From: Cryptomeria japonica
Lineage: Eukaryota > Streptophyta > Pinopsida > Cupressales > Cupressaceae
NCBI RefSeq assembly: GCF_030272615.1
Contig: NC_081409.1
Coordinates: 477,246,573-477,310,572 of the forward strand
DNA length: 64,000 nucleotides
Reading direction: 5' to 3'
Shown: positions 57,197-64,000 of the stretch, piece by piece
Layout of the letters: each line of letters starts with the position of its first letter
Position numbering within the stretch: the first letter of the stretch is position 1
Program-made: the position numbers and the translations under genes
Notes under the pieces: model-generated
Told to the model about the DNA's origin: nothing
The model's database searches: none
Seen by the model: the letters and a program-made list of their open reading frames with translations, nothing else

Positions 57197-58256
57197 CCGC
57201 TTCTTGAAAACAACCAGTTGTTTGTAACAAAATTTCTTTTGAAGGGTCCAGAGCTTGTATGCATCCATACTATTATAAATGGATACCAGGACTCCTAAAA
57301 AAATGATCGCAAGTAATTGTAAGAAAACACTGCAGCAATTTATTTGAGCTTTTTTGTAGTCTTATGGAGAATACTCTGAGTTTTGTAATATTTTCTCCAA
57401 ATTAATATCAATATATAGACAAGAAATAGTGTATATACATAAATGTGCATAGCAGTCATAGGGCAACTCATGTCAAATGTGCAACTCAATACAATAAATA
57501 ATCTTAGTTTGTAGCCCTATAGCATCATAATGCAGTCCTTGACCAAGTATGCATACAAGAAACATCTAGTTCTATTAAGGCACAAGCATCAAAGTCAGAG
57601 GTTATGACAACTAGTGAAAAACATCAAGAACAAAAAGTTTAGTGTCAAGAATTAGGAGTTGTAATAAAAAAACTTACATGGATGAGGCATATTCATAACT
57701 TTTGCAGTCCCACCTTGGATATCAACACTATAAGCAACTCATATTGTTCGTGTAAAGACAAGACAATATGGGAGTTCATTATACCCAACAACTCATGGTG
57801 TTGTTGTTTGTGTTGGCTCTGTTGGACCCTGCAATTAAGATTCAATATACATTATTCAATAAGATTAATTGTTCAACATAATGAAATATTGAAAAGTGTG
57901 TTACCTTGTTGAGCTTCGCTTGGTTTCAAGAATAGTTTAATATTCTCTACTTAACAGGGCCAACCACGTGAAGGTGGAAGCTCATTTGGCCCCTCCCCCC
58001 CCCCCTAACATCACTCTAAATTCCTCATTAACATCTTATAAAATTCATTCATTAATTCTTTCTACCATTAATAAAATATAGCATTCATTCATTAATATCA
58101 CATAATGTTCATTAACACATAACATTGATTAACATTAATTAACACACAACATTCATCAATATTAATTAACACATATCATCCATAACCATTAATTATCACA
58201 TAATTACATTCACTAACACATAAAAATCAGTCATTATCAAATAAGTTAGATTACAA
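57197..58256. other. 3' flank of G and 3' flank of the CACTA element
   Basis: Non-coding. A C-tract lies near 57993-58005. At 58020-58210 a degenerate repeat CATTAA.ACATAACATT recurs about every 20 bp in an AT-rich context, possibly subterminal sequence of the CACTA element. I could not find terminal inverted repeats. Confidence 0.45.
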
Positions 58257-61100
58257 TCATTTCTTTCTTTCTTTTTTCTTTGAAGCTATGAAAAGACTAA
58301 GTGGAACATCGGTGTCTTCATCATTTCCCCCCTCTGCAGATGTTCCGCCAACTGCTCGTGATCTCAATGTATGCCTAGTCCTATACTGAGGAAGAGGACA
58401 CTAAAGTGAAGGGGGGTCCTCTGCAATAACAAAGAAATGGGTTAAATTCAAAAAAAGAAATATTATTGTTACAAGTATTTCACTAATTTAGAGAACATAA
58501 TTGTTGTGCTCTTTACTTGATGGGGCCACATCATTTTGTGTAGCCTCAACCTCAACATGTTGAGAACCATGGTCCTCTTCACTTGAGTGGGGAACATCAC
58601 GTTCTTGAGGTTGTGTACCCAGATCATGCTCCACTTGCTCACCACCGACTACATGCTCTAAAATATTAACAAGAAAGGTTACATTAATTACTACTCTAAT
58701 TACAAATTAAGATGTTTAATTGTATTAATAGCTAAATAAATAAATTTGAATAGAAAATGAATACCTCCACTACTAGGAAGCACATCTGGACGTTCATGTG
58801 CAGGTGGTGTTTCACAATTAGCAGGTTGCATTCCAATGACATGCACATTGTTATCATTGCTTGCTTATTTAAAACAAATATAGTCACTTTATGTTGGAAC
58901 TCAACATCAATTAGATTATTGGTAAAGTATTCAATTTGAAACAACTTCCATTTACAATATTTACCTGTGTGATGGATGCACTCGAATGTTGTGTATGCCC
59001 CCTCAATTCTCATAGCCGATCAGCCACGGTTGAATATCCTTGCTGGTAGGCAATTCTCTTGTCATCTTCTATGGGCACTCTATTGAATTTAGAGCCCTAC
59101 ATTTTTGCTTGGTACTGTGAATTTTGCTTGCATTGTTTGATAAAAAAAAAATGTTTGCAATTTATTAATATTTTGAGACAATATGGGAGTTTACATGAGA
59201 TACTTATAATTTGTGCAACAAGTTTCATGTAACCACCAGAGCTGAGTTTGTGTTGCCCGTGCTTTTCTTGCCTTGCCTTGGTTTCCTTTGACATGTCACT
59301 CAGTCTATAAAAAGTTTGAAATATGTTAGATTATATAAATATAAAGAGTAATTAATTAGTACATAATTACATTCTTAATAGTATCTCGTACCTTCTTCTG
59401 GCATCTACTGGTGTATTTCCTTTTTTCCTTTCAATTCTCTCCTTGGCATCCAAAATTAGATCCTTCCACTCCCTCTCTGGAATCATGGGGGGACACTCGT
59501 ACTTTAGGTTCCTCTCCAAATGGGTCCTGTATTGGTCCCTCACATACTTTAGATATGTGCCAGCTTTTTCAAGGAGCTTGGTTTTGTCAAAGGTGTCATT
59601 TCCAAACCACTCAACCATTTGGTTTGTCAATTCATCTTTTAACCTTTTTTCTTGGTCATTCCACCTTTTAAAGCAAAAACAAACCTGTTAGATTCAGAAA
59701 TGAACTGAAGCTACATTTATTACACTTCAAGAAATGGATCAAAGGAAAAGTATTCTAGCAATGATATGAAATCAAAAGTGGATAAGGGTTAGTTCACATA
59801 TGATGTACCACCTTTTACGTATGGTGGGCCCAAATATCTGCAATGCAATGTCACTAAGATGTTTATAGAAAATATCATTGCCTGCAAAAAAATCATGGGA
59901 TCAATATTAGTCCAAAATGAGTGATCATAAAGTAAATTACAATTAGAGTATATATAATAATAATTTTAAAGTACCTGGAACCTTTTGTATCTTTAAGGGA
60001 AGCACTTCTTCGTCGCTCACCACGAATGTGGCCTGCAATGTTCCCATGCTAGCAATATGAGAAGATCCAGGAAATGATGCTATGTTATCAGCAGTAGTCG
60101 CCTGTGGCACATCCTCATGTGCATCTCCTCCTACAAAAAATGAATCCACTATGAAATGGCATTATAATTAAAGAAAGCTTGAAGGGAAATAAACACATGA
60201 CATAAGATAGAGAAAAAGAGGGATCTACCAACAGTGGGTGGGCCAATGACGTGCACTAGAGGATGTCTACATGCTACGTGTTGCCGACATTGCAGTCGGC
60301 AATATAGGTGAGGGTGACCTCTGATAAGGCAGCATTAGCATTTGCATAGTAACATTGACAACACCTAAAGAATAATACATTAAATATATCAAACATTAAA
60401 TATATGAAAAGTGCAAGAATTGTAAACAAGGATGAACCTTTATTTTGAAAATTGACAGTATCAAGTATGATGTGTTTTGGGTACTCAGAGTGATAAGCCA
60501 AGCAAGTGATAATACAAGAAAATCGTCATCACCTAATCCTGCAACACCCTGATCGTAGGAACGACTTTCATGAGGGCAGATAAATTGTTGTAAAAACAAT
60601 ATGTACATATTTTAGTTAATGACATAAAAAGAGAATAAAATATAAACCATTATTGAACTTTTGTTATAATTAAAGCTTTCATTACTACTTACTTGCAAGT
60701 TTTCTGCTGTCTTATGCAATAATTCCACCCTCTGTTGTATCTAATCAGTGGTAGGATGCACAGCTGCCAAAGCAACAATCTCTTTTCTAATTTTTATAAG
60801 AGGCATTTTAAAGAATTTCACAAGGTCTATGGGATCTTCAGGGTCATCATTACTTAACCCTAATGATTCCACATCCATAGAAAGGTGCTCAGGTACTGCA
60901 ACTCCCTTTCCCTTTCCCCGAACATCCGTCTATGTCAAGAATATCATTAACAATTACAAAATTAGTATAAATCACTAAAAAAAAGAACATAATAATGTAA
61001 CAGTTTGCTTCTACCTAATTTGTACAATTACAATGAGGTTTACCTGCTCGGTAGAAGTGTCGCAAGGTACACCTCTATCTGCGATATGTGATGGATCCAT
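58257..61100 (-). pseudogene. TnpA/Ptta-like CACTA protein, multi-exon
   Basis: Proposed start is MDPSHIADRGVPCD (61100, donor at 61043). Exon 60929-60693 is acidic (EHLSMDVESLGLSNDDPED) with one TAG before IQQRVELL and a GTAAGT donor. Another lies at about 60149-59975 (ends LPLKIQKVPG). Exon 59884-59815 has GNDIFYKHLSDIALQIFGPT. Exon 59667-59392 has LTNQMVEWFGNDTFDKTKL and CPPMIPEREWKDLI. Exon 59303-59210 has KARQEKHGQHKLSSGGYM. This matches the plant transposase Ptta/En/Spm family (P.IP...W..L, then K...R..K...H..G..S). Small exons at 59.1, 58.8, 58.6 and 58.4 kb follow, with a Lys-rich end and TGA at 58257. Stops show it is inactive. Confidence 0.65.
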
Positions 61101-61504
61101 GTCGGCCTGTGACAAAGAAACAATATAAAAAACGTCAGTGAAATTACATCATACACAACATGAACAACATGAACTTTGTAGACAAAAAGAGTATTAAATA
61201 ATAAAAAGATGTTGTCATCAAAATCATTGTAAATTTTGTAATTCCTTACCTTTTCTTTATGTAGACTATGCAGGATCCTCAACTAAATGGTCACATAAAT
61301 AGTCACATAGCTAATAAGCAATCCAATTTCCATAAATAAACACAGTTTAAAAATTGTCACATAAATAGTCACACCCCCTATCTCCATCTCCATATTAAAA
61401 GGTGCATCATGAATTAATTATGTAATGGCATTAGAATTCAAAACAGAATGAATTAATTATGTAAAAAAATTCTATCAAGAAGTCAATATTCAATAGATAA
61501 TATA

Positions 61505-61555
61505 CTAATCGCATTCCTCATACATTTCATTCCTCATCATCATGAACATCAAGGC

Positions 61556-61612
<57 letters not shown>

Positions 61613-64000
61613 TGTCATCATCATCATCATCGTCATCATCATCATCAATGTCTTCGCCATCATCATCACCATCATCACCATCACCGTCATCACCATCAGC
61701 ATCATCATCAACATCATCATCATCATCATCATCATCTTCTTCTTCTTGTTGTTCTTCTTCATCGTCATTGTGAAACTATTGATCATGATCATCATCCACT
61801 TCATCTTCTACTTCTTCGGTATCTTCTTGTTTGGTATCTTCTTCTTCCATCACATTATACTTTATCGGCCTTCCTCTTGGATCATGTCTAACAACAAATG
61901 ACCAACCCGGTTTATGTGGAACCTTAGAGTAAAATACTTGCTCACATTGGGTTGGAAGAACATAGGGCTCATCCCTAACTGGTTCAAATGACCTTGTATT
62001 TAGCATTATAAAACCATTATCATGTTCAATAATATTTCTATCGTGATCATTTTATTCAATCGTAGCTTGTACCATTTGACAACGAACAAAACTAATTTGA
62101 AGGAATTAAAGTCACACTCAAGTATATCATCCAAAATGCCATAGTATCGATTTTGAGACTGTTGAGGATGAATGTCATTTCTTGATGAAATATTTGTCAC
62201 CTCAAAGACTGCAATGATGCTAGAATCACAAGTTTTCTTCATGTCATCCAACTTTTTTATGCAAAATTTATGACCATTGCAGCACATAGCATTGTGGTGT
62301 TTGACCTGCGATATGTCAAACATGTAAAATTTATTGCATTGTGAGTTGATAAACATATGGGTGATTAATAAATTTATACGTACCTATTTATCTCTTAAAC
62401 CATATCCTAAATCAATTTCCCTTTGTGTAACATTGGAATCTCCATTATGATGTGCTTCTTTAACCAATGAAGCCACACCTTCCCATGTTAATGTGTGTCC
62501 AGAATGTTGACAACATTCAATCCATACCATCATCCAATCAAGATTGTTTGCAATATACAAATGTAGTGCATCTCACTCTCGACCAACTATACAAAAAATA
62601 AATAGATGTCTTACAATCGATTTATTTTGAAGATTAAGAATTAATTAACTACAATAACATCTTATAATTACCTCTCACTTTCCTCAATCTACCTTTCCCC
62701 ATCAAGTACTCCCCTTCAAATTTGTTAATGGTGTTGGGATCCCAAATGCAATCCACATGGATCTTTGCTGCAAACTTAGGAAGATATTCAGAAATGTACA
62801 CCATAGTCTGGTATACCATATATCCCTCCACCATAGAACCCTCAGGATGTGCTCTTTGTCGAACCAAAGCCTTCAAAAATTTCAAGTGCCTCTCAACCAT
62901 CCACATTGACCTAGTGTGTACAGGTCCACACAATTCAATCTCCTCAACTTGGTGTATGAGGTAGTGTTCTTGTGCATTGAAAAAAGCTGGAGGTAGACAC
63001 TTTTGCATTTCACACATTAAATGAGGAATTTTTCTCTTCCAATATTTTGTATCATCTTTATGGATTTCTTTACATGACAACCACCTACAAGGTATTCAAG
63101 ACGCAAAAAAATATATTACATAAGAAGTAAAACAAATTGCAAATATAATATCTATACAACAAACTAAACAAATATCACTACTTACCTTATGTATTTTCCA
63201 AGATCATATATGACTTGCTTGACATTATTGTCGAAGTCGTCTGGGAGAGATAGAGTTAGAATGTACTGCAACAATTATAAAATTATCTTTTCATTTTTTT
63301 GTAACATAATTAAAAGTACACGTACGCTCAGTACTTAAATACATACTAAAAACACAAGAACATGAATTACCTTAATGAAGGTATGCCAATCATGCATTTT
63401 CATCCCTGGCCAAAATTCACTTTTCTTTGATATGAGATTGTTTATGTTCGCAGCAAATCCTGTGGGAAATCAAATTTTTCGTATGACTTCGTTTATAGCA
63501 TTGCTTTGTTGGTCTGTTAATAACCAAGGAAGCTCACTTATATTAATCTGGTCTCCATGGCTATTTGATTGAATGACATTTATCATTGCATGATTGGAAT
63601 CCTAAATGTCACTACATATTTTGACAATTTTTTCTTTGTCATGCCTTCCATCCAATTTTTTCCATAATGTCTCTGTTATATTCTTTCCAATATGCATACT
63701 ATCAAACAAATGAACAATTTGTAACTGCTCGTAGTAGGGCAACCTACTAAATTGTCTGGGATAACTTTTTATTCCCTTAGGAAGGTGGTTGTTTATGCCT
63801 TCACGACCACCATGTTCATCAATCACATCATAAGTAAACAAAACAAAATAGAAAAGATGTTTTATGACAAACCAATAGATGGAATGGCATTACCTTGATG
63901 ATTAATTCTATTATATTCCAACTTCCATAGGTGAGGTGTCATTCTTCATGGCTTTGATGTATTCTCTTCTTTCCCATTGAAAAGATGTTTTTCAGTATTT
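61505..64000 (-). pseudogene. Tnp2-like CACTA transposase, N-terminus outside the window
   Basis: On the minus strand, about 63990-63895 gives FNGKEENTSKP. 63841-63370 has LPYYEQLQIVHLFDSMHIGK and FPTGFAANINNLISK, the Tnp2 core. 63080-62649 (143 codons) is a DUF4218 domain (CLPPAFFNAQEHYLIHQVEE, SMWMVERHLKFLKALVRQ, GSMVEGYMVYQTM). About 62360-61776 is DUF4216 (QNRYYGILDDILEC, LVLFVVKWY, then EPYVLPTQCEQVFY), with a one-base slip in an A run near 62045. The frame then enters an Asp-rich tail coded by the TCA repeat, after a TAG. Introns have usual donors (for example GTAATTC near 63370). A TAG lies near 63602. Confidence 0.85.
61555..61738. repeat. (TCA)n microsatellite
   Basis: Long, nearly pure TCA run, about 17 units first and then interrupted by CGTCA and ACCATCA. 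On the minus strand it codes poly-Asp in the frame of the Tnp2-like gene. The poly-Met and poly-Ile frames over it are artefacts. Confidence 0.95.

Larger units (their letters stand above)
58257..64000 (-). mobile_element. CACTA (En/Spm-like) transposon, partial
   Basis: Two minus-strand multi-exon genes, Tnp2-like (61.5 to beyond 64.0 kb) and TnpA-like (58.26-61.10 kb). The element runs off the right edge. Its termini are not identified. Confidence 0.8.

Noticed and set aside
61505-61901. Poly-Met and poly-Ile proteins
   Set aside because: Off-frame readings of the TCA repeat.

Overview
This window looks like repeat-rich nuclear DNA of a seed plant with a large genome. A conifer or other gymnosperm is my guess, at low confidence. 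I see no bacterial-type operons and no intact host gene that I can name. Almost everything is transposable element: Ty1/Copia and Ty3/Gypsy LTR elements in several states of decay, non-autonomous LTR elements with unusual cargo, a tRNA-derived SINE and a CACTA transposon.

The best-resolved feature is a Russian-doll nest from about 3.4 to 43.8 kb. An old minus-strand Gypsy-like element (called I here; 5' LTR about 41964-43787, gag 40270-41560, retropepsin remnant about 3430-4110) holds Copia element B (5908-36127, target duplication AGTGT). The left LTR of B is split by Copia element A (6866-29702, duplication CAAGT). The left LTR of A is split by a long non-autonomous element C (7643-22947, duplication GGTTC, one copy mutated). 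C is split by element D (14881-19529, duplication CAACC). The split LTRs add back to the length of their partners: B 958+451 against 1409, A 777+673 against 1450, D 776 against 776.

D is the most striking unit. It has two almost identical 776-bp LTRs and no gag or pol. Antisense to the element it carries one GC-rich plant-mobile-domain (PMD) gene with an apparent phase-0 intron. The intron holds two arrays: 16 copies of a CGTYTGTG motif every 20 bp or so, and six or seven small hairpins whose loops are conserved while their stems change in a compensating way. A second hairpin array lies at 39.1-40.1 kb, upstream of an unrecognised long ORF (H). A third array, of units of about 128 bp, lies at 51.5-53.2 kb upstream of a homologous ORF (G, 53.6-57.2 kb).

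Left of the nest is a Gypsy gag-protease fragment on the plus strand (E1, 1.5-3.3 kb). Right of it come a SINE (44.0-44.3 kb), a plus-strand gag-protease-only Gypsy element (E2, 45.4-48.8 kb), partial Copia-type LTRs (F, 48.8-51.0 kb), the G array and ORF, and a minus-strand CACTA element (about 58.2-64.0 kb, running off the window) with TnpA-like and Tnp2-like genes and a (TCA)n tract coding an acidic tail.

Nearly every element gene is broken, mostly by TAG where Gln (CAG) is expected, as methylated-cytosine decay would give. The PMD gene of D is the one long gene that reads cleanly.
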